A stretch of 64,000 bases of DNA from Actinomycetota bacterium (GCA_028697145.1 JAQVFR010000002.1:87394-151393); one strand, 5' to 3'; shown: positions 36,000-45,233, numbered from the stretch's first letter. Numbers and translations are program-made. The notes: a model not told the origin generated them from the letters alone.

Positions 36000-37316
36000 T
36001 CATCGCCCTTGCCCTTCATCCACGGCGGGATCTTCCACCCTGATCACGCTGACGATGCGGTTGACCGCCTCCGTCTCCTCCAGCCCCTTCACCGTGGCGC
36101 GCAGGCTATCCTCGCGCACGGCGTGGGTGATGAGGACGATGCGCGCCTCCCGGCCCATGCCGTGCTGGATAACCGACTTGATGCTCACGCCGTTGTCCCC
36201 GAACACGCCGGCGATCCTCGCCAGCACGCCGGGGCGGTCGGGCACGTCGAAGATCATGAAGTAGCGGCAGACGACGTCCGCCATGTCCTTTATGGGCTTG
36301 TCGTAGAAGCAGGTGCATCCCACCATGCGCCCGCCCGAGAGTATGTTACGGGCTATGGAGATCACGTCGCCGACCACGGCGCTCGCCGCCGGCAGCGAGC
36401 CCGCGCCCTTGCCGTAGAACATGAGTTCGCCGACGGCGTCCCCGGAGACGAAGATGGCGTTGTTCTCGTCCCGCACCGCGGCCAGGGGATGGTCGCGGGG
36501 TATCATGGTCGGGTGCACCCTCACGGAAATGCCCTCCGCCTCGTTTTTGGCCACCGCCAGCAGCTTGATGACGTAGCCCATGTCCCCCCCGAAGGCGATG
36601 TCGTCAGGCGTGATACCCTCAATGCCTTCGGTGTAGACATCATCCAGGGTCACGCGCGAGTTGAAGGCCATGGAGGCCAGGATGGCCAGCTTGGCGGCGG
36701 CGTCCTTCCCCTGCACGTCGGCGCTGGGGTCCGCCTCGGCGTAACCCAGGGACTGGGCCCTGCTTATGGCCTGGTCGAAGGAAAGGCCTTCCTCGCTCAT
36801 GCGCGTCAACGCGTAATTAGTGGTGCCGTTCACTATGCCCAGGATCTGCTCTATCCTGTTCCCGGCCAGGCTCTGCTTCAGCGGCAGCAGGATGGGGATG
36901 CCGCCCCCCACACTGGCCTCGTAGGCGACGTCCACCCCCGCCTCTTCGGCCGCCTCCAGTATCTCTCCGCCGTGGGTGCTCATGAGTTCCTTGTTGGCGC
37001 ATACCACATGTTTCCCTGCGGCCAGTGCTTCCAGGATGAATGCGCGCGCGGGCTCGACCCCGCCCATGACCTCGACGACGATGTCCACCTCCGGATCGCG
37101 CAGGACCGCCGCCGCGTCGGTGGTGAGCATGCTCTCCGGGACCTCGACGTAGCGGGGGTCCGCGAGGTCTTTCACCGCGACGCTCTTCAGCCTTATCTCG
37201 CATCCCGTGCGCCTGGAGATGACCTCCGCGTTGTCCCGCAGGATGCTGATCACGCCCGATCCCACGGTGCCGCACCCAATCTGCCCGATGTGAATGATCT
37301 TTTTTTCCTGAGCCAT
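36000..37316 (-). CDS. hom: Homoserine dehydrogenase
   Basis: A 438-residue NAD(P)-dependent homoserine dehydrogenase for the last common step of threonine and methionine synthesis. The N-terminal Rossmann fold has GQIGCGTVGSG, the middle catalytic domain has ANKELMS and a lysine in the EADPSADVQGKD stretch, and a C-terminal ACT domain (about 355-438) suggests threonine feedback. The ATG at 37316 has GGAGG five bases upstream; an ATG at 37343 does not. It heads the threonine genes. Confidence 0.95.
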   Translation of the reverse strand: MAQEKKIIHIGQIGCGTVGSGVISILRDNAEVISRRTGCEIRLKSVAVKDLADPRYVEVPESMLTTDAAAVLRDPEVDIVVEVMGGVEPARAFILEALAAGKHVVCANKELMSTHGGEILEAAEEAGVDVAYEASVGGGIPILLPLKQSLAGNRIEQILGIVNGTTNYALTRMSEEGLSFDQAISRAQSLGYAEADPSADVQGKDAAAKLAILASMAFNSRVTLDDVYTEGIEGITPDDIAFGGDMGYVIKLLAVAKNEAEGISVRVHPTMIPRDHPLAAVRDENNAIFVSGDAVGELMFYGKGAGSLPAASAVVGDVISIARNILSGGRMVGCTCFYDKPIKDMADVVCRYFMIFDVPDRPGVLARIAGVFGDNGVSIKSVIQHGMGREARIVLITHAVREDSLRATVKGLEETEAVNRIVSVIRVEDPAVDEGQGR

Positions 37317-37412
37317 ATGTTCCTCCGGCCTCCGCACGATCATGAATAACGATATTCTACCAGGAAGCCGGGTTTACTATCGAGGCAGGTCGGAGGAGGG
37401 CGGATGCGTGCG

Positions 37413-37421
37413 TGATATAAT
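37413..37421 (+). promoter_or_regulatory. Extended -10 promoter for a leaderless transcript
   Basis: TGATATAAT is an extended -10 (TGn followed by a perfect TATAAT at 37416-37421). The next gene's ATG is at 37428, exactly where transcription would start, and no Shine-Dalgarno sequence lies before it. This fits a leaderless mRNA, which is common in actinobacteria. No -35 box is evident. Confidence 0.65.
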
Positions 37422-37427
37422 CCGTTT

Positions 37428-38723
37428 ATGAAACCGAAGGAACCGATATTGCAGGTGGCCCTGGACTTCCTCGACCTCGAGCGCGCCATCCAGGTCGCGG
37501 AGGAGGCGGTGGCCGGCGGCGTCGACTGGATCGAGGCCGGCACCCCTCTGATCAAGAGCGAAGGCCTCAACGCCGTCAGGGAGCTGCGGCGGCGCTTTCC
37601 AGACCGCGTCATCGTCGCGGACATGAAGACCATGGACGCGGGTAGGGCCGAGGTGGAGGCGGCGGCCAAGGCGGGCGCCAACATCATCGACGTGCTGGGG
37701 GCCGCCTCCGACGCCACGGTGAAGGAGTGCGTGGAGGCGGCGGACAACTACGGCGCGGAGATCGTCGTGGACCTCATCGAGGTCGGTGACCCCGTCGACC
37801 GGGCACGCGCCGCGGAGGCGGCGGGGGCGGACTATATCGCCGTGCACACGGCCATCGACGTGCAGATGCGCGGCGGAGACCCCTTCGAGAGGCTCAAGGT
37901 GGTGGCGAACGCCGTGGACATCCCCATCGCAGTGGCCGGGGGGATCAACTCGGAGACGGCGGCGAAGGCGGTGGAGAACGGCGCGGACATCGTCATCGTC
38001 GGCGGCGCCATCATCAAGAGCAAGGACGCCCGCAGGGCGGCCGAGGAGATCAAACGGGCCATGCTCACCGGAGAGGCGCTGAGAACGGAGCTCTACAAGA
38101 GGGTGGACCTGGGCAGCGTCAGGGAGATACTTTTGCGCGTGTCCACCCCCAACATATCCGATGCCATGCACCGCTCCGGCGAGATGGAGGGCATACTGCC
38201 CATCAGCCCCGGGATGAAGATGGCGGGTCCCGCTCTCACCGTGCGCTCCTACCCCGGGGACTGGGCCAAGCCGGTGGAGGCCATCGACCTGGCGGAGGAG
38301 GGCGACGTCATCGTCATCGAGGCGGGCGGCATGGCCCCGGCTCTATGGGGCGAGCTGGCGACCCACAGCGCGATACAGAAGAAGGTTGCGGGGGTGGTCA
38401 TAGACGGGGCCATCCGCGACACCGTGGATATCCGCGCGCTCGGCTTCCCCGCATTCTCCCGCATCATCACCCCCACCGCCGGAGAGCCCAAGGGCTTCGG
38501 CGAGATAAACGTCCCCGTCAAGGCGGGAGGAAAACGCATCTTTCCGGGCGACTGGCTGGTGGGAGACGACGACGGGGTGGTGGTGATACCCAGGGACAAG
38601 GTGGTGGAGATAGCCAACCGCGCCATGGACGTGCTGGAGAAGGAGAACCGCCTGCGTGGGGAAATAGATGCCGGGTCCACCCTCTCCCAGGTCGCCTACC
38701 TGGAAAAGTGGGAGAAGAAGTAA
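37428..38723 (+). CDS. 3-hexulose-6-phosphate synthase / RraA-like fusion
   Basis: A 431-residue fusion. Residues 1-210 are a 3-hexulose-6-phosphate synthase TIM barrel with the phosphate and metal residues around VADMKTMD (Asp65, Lys67, Asp70) and a C-terminal GGINSETAAKAVENGADIVIVGG phosphate site in shorter form. Residues 215-431 are an RraA-like domain with DGAIRDTVDIRALGFP, found in RNase E regulators and 4-hydroxy-4-methyl-2-oxoglutarate aldolases. The pair is known in archaea and some bacteria. No hexulose-phosphate isomerase is in the window. It could run in reverse to make ribulose 5-phosphate, but a transaldolase is also present. Confidence 0.9.
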   Translation: MKPKEPILQVALDFLDLERAIQVAEEAVAGGVDWIEAGTPLIKSEGLNAVRELRRRFPDRVIVADMKTMDAGRAEVEAAAKAGANIIDVLGAASDATVKECVEAADNYGAEIVVDLIEVGDPVDRARAAEAAGADYIAVHTAIDVQMRGGDPFERLKVVANAVDIPIAVAGGINSETAAKAVENGADIVIVGGAIIKSKDARRAAEEIKRAMLTGEALRTELYKRVDLGSVREILLRVSTPNISDAMHRSGEMEGILPISPGMKMAGPALTVRSYPGDWAKPVEAIDLAEEGDVIVIEAGGMAPALWGELATHSAIQKKVAGVVIDGAIRDTVDIRALGFPAFSRIITPTAGEPKGFGEINVPVKAGGKRIFPGDWLVGDDDGVVVIPRDKVVEIANRAMDVLEKENRLRGEIDAGSTLSQVAYLEKWEKK

Positions 38724-38736
38724 CCGGCCGGTCCCT

Positions 38737-39567
38737 CTATTCCCTGCGGCGACGCCACTTGCTCAGCCACTGCCGCTTGGCGGCCTCCGCGGAACCATCC
38801 TCGTCGACCACCTCTCGATCCTTCTCCCCGCTCGCCTCCGGCTGAACCGCGGCGGGCTGCTCCTCGGTGAGCATGGCGGCACCCTGGAAGTTGGGAACCT
38901 CCCACAGCAGGGCGGTCATGGGCCCCTCGGCCCCCTTGCGTTCCGCGATGGCCGAGAGCAGCAGGGAGGCCTTGGAGTGGTCGGGCGCGCGGCGCAGGAT
39001 CAGGGTCACGTCTCTCTCTCCGATGACCTTGGCGACCACGGGATCGCACAACACAGCTATATCCCCCGGCTGGATAAGCGCTTCCTGCACCTCCACGGTA
39101 TCGCCGGAAGCGGTGCCGAGCAGGGCTTCTCCTCCTCCTCCCGCGCGGAAGACCGAGCGCGCCTCCCCGTCATGAAAGATGAACAAGCCCCCGCCGCCGC
39201 TGCGGGCGGCGAAGACCGACTGGGGATTGGCGACAACCACCGCGAGGTCCAACCCGATGTCCCGGCCCGCCCACTTCTCCGAGATATGGCCGTGTATGTG
39301 CCGGAAGGTACGCCTGAGCAATCGCTCGTAATCGGCCACCTCCAGCTCCCTGCCCTTACTCTTGAAGAACCCGTGCAGCAGCGCCATGGCATAGCGCCTC
39401 ATCTCCGTCTCCTCCAGGCCGGGCAGCTCGGAGCAGACCCCAGCGGCGAACACCATGCCGGATGGGGCTCCACCCTCCGCCATCTCCAGGGCGAAGTAAG
39501 GGGCGTCGGGTGGAGAGTTCCTCTCCCCGGTATAGGCGATGCCGGTGTTGGATCCTCCCTCTTTTAT
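38737..39567 (-). CDS. Degenerate PP2C-like phosphatase domain protein, likely ATA start
   Basis: A protein of about 276 residues with the PP2C fold pattern: the C-terminal core has ALIQPGDIAVLCDP, then SKASLLLSAIAERKGAEGPMTALLW. The metal-binding Asp residues of active PP2C enzymes are not evident, so it may be a pseudophosphatase or a binding module. The usual ATG would be 39483 with no ribosome site, but the frame is open 28 codons further with coding-like sequence. An ATA at 39567 overlaps the lysA stop (ATAA) and has GGAGGTGG six bases upstream, so I extend to it. A sequencing error changing ATG to ATA is possible. Confidence 0.6.
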   Translation of the reverse strand: MKEGGSNTGIAYTGERNSPPDAPYFALEMAEGGAPSGMVFAAGVCSELPGLEETEMRRYAMALLHGFFKSKGRELEVADYERLLRRTFRHIHGHISEKWAGRDIGLDLAVVVANPQSVFAARSGGGGLFIFHDGEARSVFRAGGGGEALLGTASGDTVEVQEALIQPGDIAVLCDPVVAKVIGERDVTLILRRAPDHSKASLLLSAIAERKGAEGPMTALLWEVPNFQGAAMLTEEQPAAVQPEASGEKDREVVDEDGSAEAAKRQWLSKWRRRRE

Positions 39568-40874
39568 GCCGTTCCACCTCCCGTGATATCCGGTTGCAGC
39601 ACAGAGGCGGCGTCTTCTCCGGCCGGCTCGACCCAGACACGTTCCCCGCGCACCAGGTCCTCGTAGTCCTCCCTCTCTCTCACCACGACGAAGCTGCCGC
39701 CGTCCACCATGACCTCCGCGGCGCGGCGGCGCGAATTATAGTTCGAGGACATGGCGAAGGAGTAGGCGCCCGCGCTCATCACCGCGAGCAACTCGCCCGG
39801 CTCGGCGCGCGACAGCGCCCGGTCCCTGGCGAGGAAATCGCCGGATTCGCACACCGGACCCACCACGTCGACGATCTCCTCCTCCCGCTCCGCTTTCACG
39901 GCAGGCACTATCTCATGGTAGGACCCGTAGAGGCTGGGGCGGATGAGGTCGTTCATCGCCGCGTCCACTACCAGGAAACCCTTTTCACCGGTGTGTTTGC
40001 GGTAGAGCACCCTGGTCGCCAGGATGCCCGCGTTGCCCACTATCATGCGCCCGATCTCCAGGATGACCGTGCATCCCGACTCCCCGAGCACCGGCTTGAG
40101 GGCTTGCGCGTAATCGCGGGGGTAAGGCACCTCCTCCTGCCGGTAGGGTATCCCGAAACCTCCCCCGATGTTGATAAAGCGGATGGCGGTGCCGTTCGCC
40201 TGCAGCCTTTTCACCAGTTCGCCGACGATTGCGATGCTCTCACGGAACGGCTCTACGCTGGTTATCTGAGAACCGATATGCTGGTGGACTCCCACCACCT
40301 CCACGTTGGGCAGCAATGCCGCATGCCCGTAGACGGACAGCGCCTCTTCGATGTCTATGCCGAACTTCGCCTCCCTGAGGCCCGTGGCGATGTAGGGGTG
40401 GGCGCCCGCGTCCACGTCGGGGTTCACGCGCAGCGCGATCCGCGCTTTCACCCCCAGCTCCCCCGCGACGCGGTCGATGACGTACAGCTCGGTCTCTGAT
40501 TCCACGTTGAACATGAGGATGCGCGAGCGCAGCGCGTATTCGATCTCCTCAGCGGTCTTGCCGATGCCGGCATAGACGACCTTGTCCGCCGCCATCCCGA
40601 CCCTCAAGGCCCGGAACAGCTCGCCGCCCGAGACGATATCCGCGCCGGCCCCCTCGGCGGCGAGGGTGGAGAGGACCGCCAGGTTTGAATTGGCCTTGAC
40701 CGAATAGCAGATGAGGTGGGGCAGGCCCGAGAAGGCCTCGTCCAGCTTGCGGTAGTGGTCGCGCAGGGTGCGCCGGCTGTAGATGTACACGGGCGTGCCA
40801 ACCTCTTCGGCGATGCGCCGCAGGGGCACGTCCTCGCAATGAAGCTCTCCGTCAAGGAACTTGAACTCGTGCAT
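39564..40874 (-). CDS. lysA: Diaminopimelate decarboxylase
   Basis: A 436-residue PLP fold-III decarboxylase for the last step of lysine synthesis. Lys60 in CYSVKANSN binds PLP, HQHIGSQI and GGGFGIPY follow, and VCESGDFLARDR carries the catalytic cysteine. It lies 19 nt after yjbQ and overlaps the PP2C-like gene. In actinobacteria lysA normally precedes hom, and here the HPS-RraA and PP2C-like genes separate them. Confidence 0.95.
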   Translation of the reverse strand: MHEFKFLDGELHCEDVPLRRIAEEVGTPVYIYSRRTLRDHYRKLDEAFSGLPHLICYSVKANSNLAVLSTLAAEGAGADIVSGGELFRALRVGMAADKVVYAGIGKTAEEIEYALRSRILMFNVESETELYVIDRVAGELGVKARIALRVNPDVDAGAHPYIATGLREAKFGIDIEEALSVYGHAALLPNVEVVGVHQHIGSQITSVEPFRESIAIVGELVKRLQANGTAIRFINIGGGFGIPYRQEEVPYPRDYAQALKPVLGESGCTVILEIGRMIVGNAGILATRVLYRKHTGEKGFLVVDAAMNDLIRPSLYGSYHEIVPAVKAEREEEIVDVVGPVCESGDFLARDRALSRAEPGELLAVMSAGAYSFAMSSNYNSRRRAAEVMVDGGSFVVVREREDYEDLVRGERVWVEPAGEDAASVLQPDITGGGTA

Positions 40875-40893
40875 GTTATCCCGACACCGATCC

Positions 40894-41313
40894 TTATTCC
40901 CCGATAAAGGTTAACACCAGCGTGCGTTCCCTGGGGACCTCGTCGAAATCGACGAACACCACCTGTTGCCACGTCCCCAGCTGCAGCTTCCCGGACTGGA
41001 AAGGCACGGTCAGCGAGGGGCCGAGCAGGCCGGCCCGCACGTGGGAATGACCGTTGCTGTCAACACCGCGACGGTTATGATAATAGTCGCGCTCAACGGG
41101 GGCGATGAAGTCGAATAGTTCCTGGAAATCACGGCATACACCCGGTTCGTGCTCGAGGGTCGTGATCGCCCCGGTGGCGCCGGGTACGAACACGTTTACG
41201 ATCCCGTCCTCGAGAGCGGTCTTGCGCAACAACCCCCCGATCTCCCCGGTGATCTCCACGATGTGGGCATCGCCACCGGTCTTGAACTCAAGCTTTTCCT
41301 TGATAACCGCCAT
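40894..41313 (-). CDS. yjbQ: YjbQ family protein (UPF0047)
   Basis: A 139-residue member of the YjbQ/UPF0047 family, a small beta-rich trimer. Members have weak thiamine-phosphate-synthase activity; the true role is unclear. The signature NGHSHVRAGLLGPSLTVPF is present with conserved His residues that bind metal. The ATG at 41313 has AAGGA eight bases upstream; the frame is open to 41346. A TATAAT on the minus strand (41341-41336) is a likely -10. It leads the lysA operon. Confidence 0.9.
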   Translation of the reverse strand: MAVIKEKLEFKTGGDAHIVEITGEIGGLLRKTALEDGIVNVFVPGATGAITTLEHEPGVCRDFQELFDFIAPVERDYYHNRRGVDSNGHSHVRAGLLGPSLTVPFQSGKLQLGTWQQVVFVDFDEVPRERTLVLTFIGE

Positions 41314-41569
41314 CGCTGCATTCCTTTCCATATTCATTATAGTCATAAATAGAACCAGGCCTTAAGTCTTTATCATCCATGCCGTCTTGTAAACATCCGG
41401 GCAAGGCCATTTGACCGCGGCGGCCAAGGATCTCTCGCGCAGCGGCGGCGTTAAAGCGGCATGCGCGGCAGACCCGCACCGCCGCATCGCAGCAGCGCGA
41501 TCCTTTGCTCTTTTGCCGCTCTGCCCGCATAATGCTCTTAGGGCTGCATGGGGAGGAGGAGGAGGAGGA

Positions 41570-42253
41570 TTGAAGCCGTTCAAGGTAACGGAGGGTGTTT
41601 TCCAGGTAGGCGGCCCGGACATGACGGCGCCCGAGGACTGCTGTTTCTTCCTGGTGGACATGGGGCGTCCGATACTCATCGACACCGGCGCGGGCGGCGA
41701 CAGGCGCAGGTTCCTGAACAACATCGAGGACCTCGGGTACTCGCCCAGGGACATAAAGCTCGTGGTCTTGACCCACTGCCACATCGACCACGTGGGCGGC
41801 GCCGTTTTCCTGGCCGATAAATACAAGATCCCCCTGGCCATCCACGAGCTCGACGCGCCGCCGGTGGAGGAGGGGGACACGCGGCGAACCGCCGCGAACT
41901 GGTACGGGATGACGCTCCCGCCGACCAGGGTCAAGAACCACCTGCGGGGAGAACGGGGGGTCATCGAGGGCGGCGCTTCCCCCTTGAGGTGGATGCATAC
42001 GCCGGGACATACTCCTGGGTCCATCTCCCTCTACCTGGACAACGGCATGTACAGGGTGCTCTTCGGGCAGGACATACACGGGCCCTTTTACGCTTCCTTC
42101 GGCTCGGACCTGGATGACTGGGGCGCATCCATGCGCGCCCTGCTCGACCTGGAGGCGGATATCCTCTGCGAGGGCCATTTCGGCATCATCCGCCCCACCT
42201 CGGAGGTAAGGTCGTACATAGAGGGTTACCTGCGCAACTACGGAAAGCTCTGA
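41570..42253 (+). CDS. Metallo-beta-lactamase-fold hydrolase
   Basis: A 227-residue MBL-fold hydrolase with the metal motif THCHIDHVGG, a second His in HTPGHTPGS, and DIHGP and EGHFG further on. The start is the TTG at 41570, directly after a GGAGGAGGAGGAGGA run; upstream codons do not look coding. The substrate is unknown: the family includes thioesterases, lactonases and glyoxalases. It is followed by a 187-nt gap before the PadR gene, so it is probably a separate unit. Confidence 0.88.
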   Translation: MKPFKVTEGVFQVGGPDMTAPEDCCFFLVDMGRPILIDTGAGGDRRRFLNNIEDLGYSPRDIKLVVLTHCHIDHVGGAVFLADKYKIPLAIHELDAPPVEEGDTRRTAANWYGMTLPPTRVKNHLRGERGVIEGGASPLRWMHTPGHTPGSISLYLDNGMYRVLFGQDIHGPFYASFGSDLDDWGASMRALLDLEADILCEGHFGIIRPTSEVRSYIEGYLRNYGKL

Positions 42254-42320
42254 ACGGCACCCTCACCGCTACCACACCATATGCTGCTGCCCCGCGGAAG
42301 TGTATTCTATATATTGGGGC

Positions 42321-42398
42321 TTGTGGTAAATCACAGCGTGGACTAATATATCGAATAGATATATCGGATTGATATATCGGGGCGATACTTTCGTATCG
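42321..42398 (+). promoter_or_regulatory. PadR promoter with three 13-bp-spaced repeats and a palindrome
   Basis: TTGTGG (42321-42326), a 17-nt spacer and TAATAT (42344-42349) form a promoter. From the -10 onward come AATATATC (42345-42352), GATATATC (42358-42365) and GATATATC (42371-42378), each 13 bp apart, followed by the hairpin CGATAC-TTTC-GTATCG (42383-42398). The repeats cover the -10 and start region, where bound PadR would repress its own operon and ino1. Confidence 0.65.
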
Positions 42399-42440
42399 GC
42401 CCACGCGACAGATTATATGCACGCACCGGGAGGATGTAAA

Positions 42441-43067
42441 GTGCTGGAACTGGCCATTCTGGGAGCGCTCAAGGAGAAGCCGATGTACGGCTACGAGCTG
42501 AAGAAGCGCTTGTCCTATCTGCTGGGGCACCTGTGGAAGATAAGCTACGGCTCCCTCTACCCGGCCTTGAAAAGGCTCGAGGCGAAGAACGCGGTCGAGC
42601 GCGCGTACACGGTCAAAGCCAAGACCCGCAACCGCTACGTTTACCGCATCACCCCCGAGGGGGAGGAGACCTTCCAGAGGCTGCTCGTGGACACGCGCAA
42701 GAAGTCCGAGATAACCGATGCCGACAAGTTCAGCATCAGGCTGGCCTTTTTCCAGTACATGGAGCCGGAGATGCGGCTGTGGCTGCTGGAGAGGAGGAGG
42801 AATTACCTCGAGGAGAAGCTGACGGAGATGAGCGGTACCGGAAAGGGCCGCGACAAGGAATCCGACAGCTATCGCCAGGGCCTCTACCGCCACCGGCAGG
42901 AGCTGCTCACGAGCGACATTGTCTGGTTGCAGGAGATGATAGACCAGGAGAAGCAGCATATACAGAACCGCAAGGAGAGCGCTGAGGCCGTGATGGAGGA
43001 CAGGGGGGGTGAGAAGCTGGTCATAGACGATAGTTCAATCAAGAACGTGACGCCTATGCAGGCTTAG
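42441..43067 (+). CDS. PadR-family transcriptional regulator
   Basis: A 208-residue regulator with an N-terminal winged helix ([21 protein letters not shown], then [14 protein letters not shown]) and a C-terminal coiled-coil dimerisation part. The start is GTG at 42441 with GGAGG seven bases upstream. It lies directly before the inositol-phosphate synthase gene; mycobacteria also have a PadR gene beside ino1. It probably represses the pair through the repeats in its promoter. Confidence 0.92.
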   Translation: MLELAILGALKEKPMYGYELKKRLSYLLGHLWKISYGSLYPALKRLEAKNAVERAYTVKAKTRNRYVYRITPEGEETFQRLLVDTRKKSEITDADKFSIRLAFFQYMEPEMRLWLLERRRNYLEEKLTEMSGTGKGRDKESDSYRQGLYRHRQELLTSDIVWLQEMIDQEKQHIQNRKESAEAVMEDRGGEKLVIDDSSIKNVTPMQA

Positions 43068-43126
43068 TCGATACGAACGTGATCCCGCTTCGTGGGGGAT
43101 TTATGGGGGTTACAGGAGGTTTTTCG

Positions 43127-44311
43127 ATGGATGACATAAGAGTGGCCGTTGTGGGTTTGGGCAACTGCGCTTCCTCGCTCGTCCAGGGCATCGAGTACTA
43201 CCGGGACGCAAAGGACGGCGATCTGATACCCGGGCTGATGCACGTAAGTGTGGGCCCTTATCACATCAGGAACGTCGATGTCGTATGCGCCTTCGACGTG
43301 GATGCCGACAAGGTCGGCAAGGACATAAGCGAGGCCATAAACTGCGGCAAGAACAACACCATCAAGATATGCGACGTCCCCTACCTCAACGCGCCCGTGT
43401 TCAGAGGCCATACCCTGGACGGGATGGGCAAGTACTACCGCATGACCATCGAGGAGGACGGCTCGCAACCCGTGAACGTGGCGGAGGTCCTCTCGAGGTA
43501 TGACGTGGACGTGCTCGTCAATTACCTCCCCGTCGGCAGCGAGAACGCCGCCCACTTCTACGTGGAGGAGGCGCTGAAGGCCGGCTGCGGCGTGGTAAAC
43601 TGCATCCCCGTGTTCGTGGCCAAGGAGGAGATGTGGCAGGGCAAGTTCCGCAAACACGGCCTGCCCATCATCGGCGACGACATCAAGTCGCAGGTGGGAG
43701 CGACCATCCTGCACCGCGTCCTGGCCAAGCTGTTCAACGACCGCGGCGTGCTCCTCGACCGCACCTCGCAACTGAACATCGGTGGCAACATGGACTTCAT
43801 GAACATGCTCGAGCGCGAGCGCCTGGAGTCGAAGAAGATCTCCAAGACCGATGCCGTCGTCTCCCAGCTCTGCCACAACATCGACAAGGACGACGTGCAC
43901 ATCGGGCCCAGCGACTACGTGGCCTGGCTGAACGACCGCAAGTGGGCCTATATCCGCCTCGAGGGAAGGGAGTTCGGCGACGTTCCCATGTCCGTCGAGT
44001 TCAAGCTGGAGGTCTGGGATTCTCCCAACTCCGCCGGCATCGTCATCGACGCCATCCGCTGCTGCAAACTGGCCATGGACCGCGGCATGTCCGGGGCGCT
44101 GCTCGGGCCATCGGCGTATTTCATGAAATCGCCGCCGGTGCAGTACTCCGATGACATGGCCAAACAGATGGTGGAGGATTTCATCACCTCCCAGCCATCG
44201 GGGCTTCTCACCACGGCGGATTTCGGAAACGGCAAGGACCTCGAGAGCTCGGAGAAGCTCGCGCAGTTCCCGCCGCAGCAGCCCCCGGGATTGAAGGAAT
44301 CCAGCGTCTGA
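43127..44311 (+). CDS. ino1: myo-Inositol-1-phosphate synthase
   Basis: A 394-residue inositol-phosphate synthase that converts glucose 6-phosphate to inositol 1-phosphate with NAD, the first step toward phosphatidylinositol or mycothiol-type products. The Rossmann motif is [14 protein letters not shown], the catalytic region has [15 protein letters not shown] with the active-site lysine, and LNIGGNMDF follows. The ATG at 43127 has AGGAGG seven bases upstream. The archaeal/actinobacterial short form is clear. A hairpin follows the gene. Confidence 0.96.
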   Translation: MDDIRVAVVGLGNCASSLVQGIEYYRDAKDGDLIPGLMHVSVGPYHIRNVDVVCAFDVDADKVGKDISEAINCGKNNTIKICDVPYLNAPVFRGHTLDGMGKYYRMTIEEDGSQPVNVAEVLSRYDVDVLVNYLPVGSENAAHFYVEEALKAGCGVVNCIPVFVAKEEMWQGKFRKHGLPIIGDDIKSQVGATILHRVLAKLFNDRGVLLDRTSQLNIGGNMDFMNMLERERLESKKISKTDAVVSQLCHNIDKDDVHIGPSDYVAWLNDRKWAYIRLEGREFGDVPMSVEFKLEVWDSPNSAGIVIDAIRCCKLAMDRGMSGALLGPSAYFMKSPPVQYSDDMAKQMVEDFITSQPSGLLTTADFGNGKDLESSEKLAQFPPQQPPGLKESSV

Positions 44312-44336
44312 AAGCTCGCCTGCCGCGCGCATTCAG

Positions 44337-44357
44337 GGCCGGGGAAGATCCCCGGCC
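44337..44357 (+). terminator. Hairpin downstream of ino1
   Basis: GGCCGGGGA (44337-44345), loop AGA and TCCCCGGCC (44349-44357) form a perfect 9-bp stem 25 nt after the ino1 stop. The T-run is poor, so termination may be partial or need Rho. Confidence 0.6.
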
Positions 44358-44437
44358 GGCGGCTTGATTTAAGGGCGGGTTGTGTTATATTGACAGAATC
44401 ATACGTTTATCGCTCTCTTTGTTCAGGAGACAAGCCT

Positions 44438-44734
44438 GTGGACTCAGGGCTCACATCATCCGCCGTCTCGGAGTTGACCGACCGCCCCGTCGACGTTAAA
44501 TGCTATTCCGGCTTCAAAGCCAACGAGAGGCCCCTTAGCTTCACCTTCTGCGAGCGCGAGTTCTCTGTGATGGACATAGAGGGAAGCTGGTTCGAGCAGG
44601 ACGCGGCGGGGCGTGAAAGAAGGGTATGTTTCCGGGTGCGCGCCGACGACGGCAACCTCTACCTCCTCAGCTGCGGCGAGGGCTCGGACGACTGGCTGCT
44701 ACGCCGTGTCTGGATGCTGGGGAACTCGAGCTAG
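44438..44734 (+). CDS. DUF6504 family protein
   Basis: A 98-residue protein with the DUF6504 pattern (DRPVDVKCYSGFKANERPLSF and WLLRRVWM at the end). The function is unknown; the family is mostly actinobacterial. The GTG at 44438 has GGAG eight bases upstream and is preferred to a TTG at 44390, which lies inside the promoter-like TTATATTGACA. It is a single small gene after ino1. Confidence 0.7.
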   Translation: MDSGLTSSAVSELTDRPVDVKCYSGFKANERPLSFTFCEREFSVMDIEGSWFEQDAAGRERRVCFRVRADDGNLYLLSCGEGSDDWLLRRVWMLGNSS

Positions 44735-44766
44735 CGTCTCCCCCGTGGCCGCGAAGACCGCGGGTT

Positions 44767-45216
44767 TCAGATATCTCGCTTCCCGGCGCCCTTCGCGGTT
44801 TTCTCCCTTATGAGGAAAGTCGCCATGGCCTTGGCGAGCAATCTGCCGCCGGCGTCTAAGACGCTCGTCTCCCCTACCGCCACCAACCTGCCCCGCTGGA
44901 TTATCCTCGCCTCGCAGAATATATCTCCCGCGCGCACGGGAGATATGTAGTTTATCTTCATCTCCACCGTGGCGATGGCCTCCCTCTCCGTGTCTACAAG
45001 GGTCGCCAGCGCGGCGGCGGCGGAGGCGTCGGCGATGGAGGCGAGCACCCCGCCGTGCACCACGCCACCGGCGTTGAAAAAACGGGGCTCCACGCTCATG
45101 GCGAAACGAGACGTTCCCTCCCCCAGCTCCTCGAGGCGCATGCCGAGGAGGGCGTAATAGGTCGACGGATCGGAGCGGGACTGCATGATCTCCCGGTAAC
45201 GGTCGTCGTCCGTCAT
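44767..45216 (-). CDS. Hotdog-fold thioesterase (PaaI-like)
   Basis: A 149-residue PaaI/YbgC-type acyl-CoA thioesterase of the hotdog fold. The signature VVHGGVLASIADASAAAA holds the HGG motif and the catalytic-area Asp. The start is uncertain: ATG at 45216 avoids overlap with the epimerase, while an in-frame ATG at 45258 would overlap it. The substrate is not clear. It is convergent with the DUF6504 gene and downstream of the epimerase gene. Confidence 0.85.
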   Translation of the reverse strand: MTDDDRYREIMQSRSDPSTYYALLGMRLEELGEGTSRFAMSVEPRFFNAGGVVHGGVLASIADASAAAALATLVDTEREAIATVEMKINYISPVRAGDIFCEARIIQRGRLVAVGETSVLDAGGRLLAKAMATFLIREKTAKGAGKRDI

Positions 45217-45233
45217 GCCGCTTTTATCCGCCT

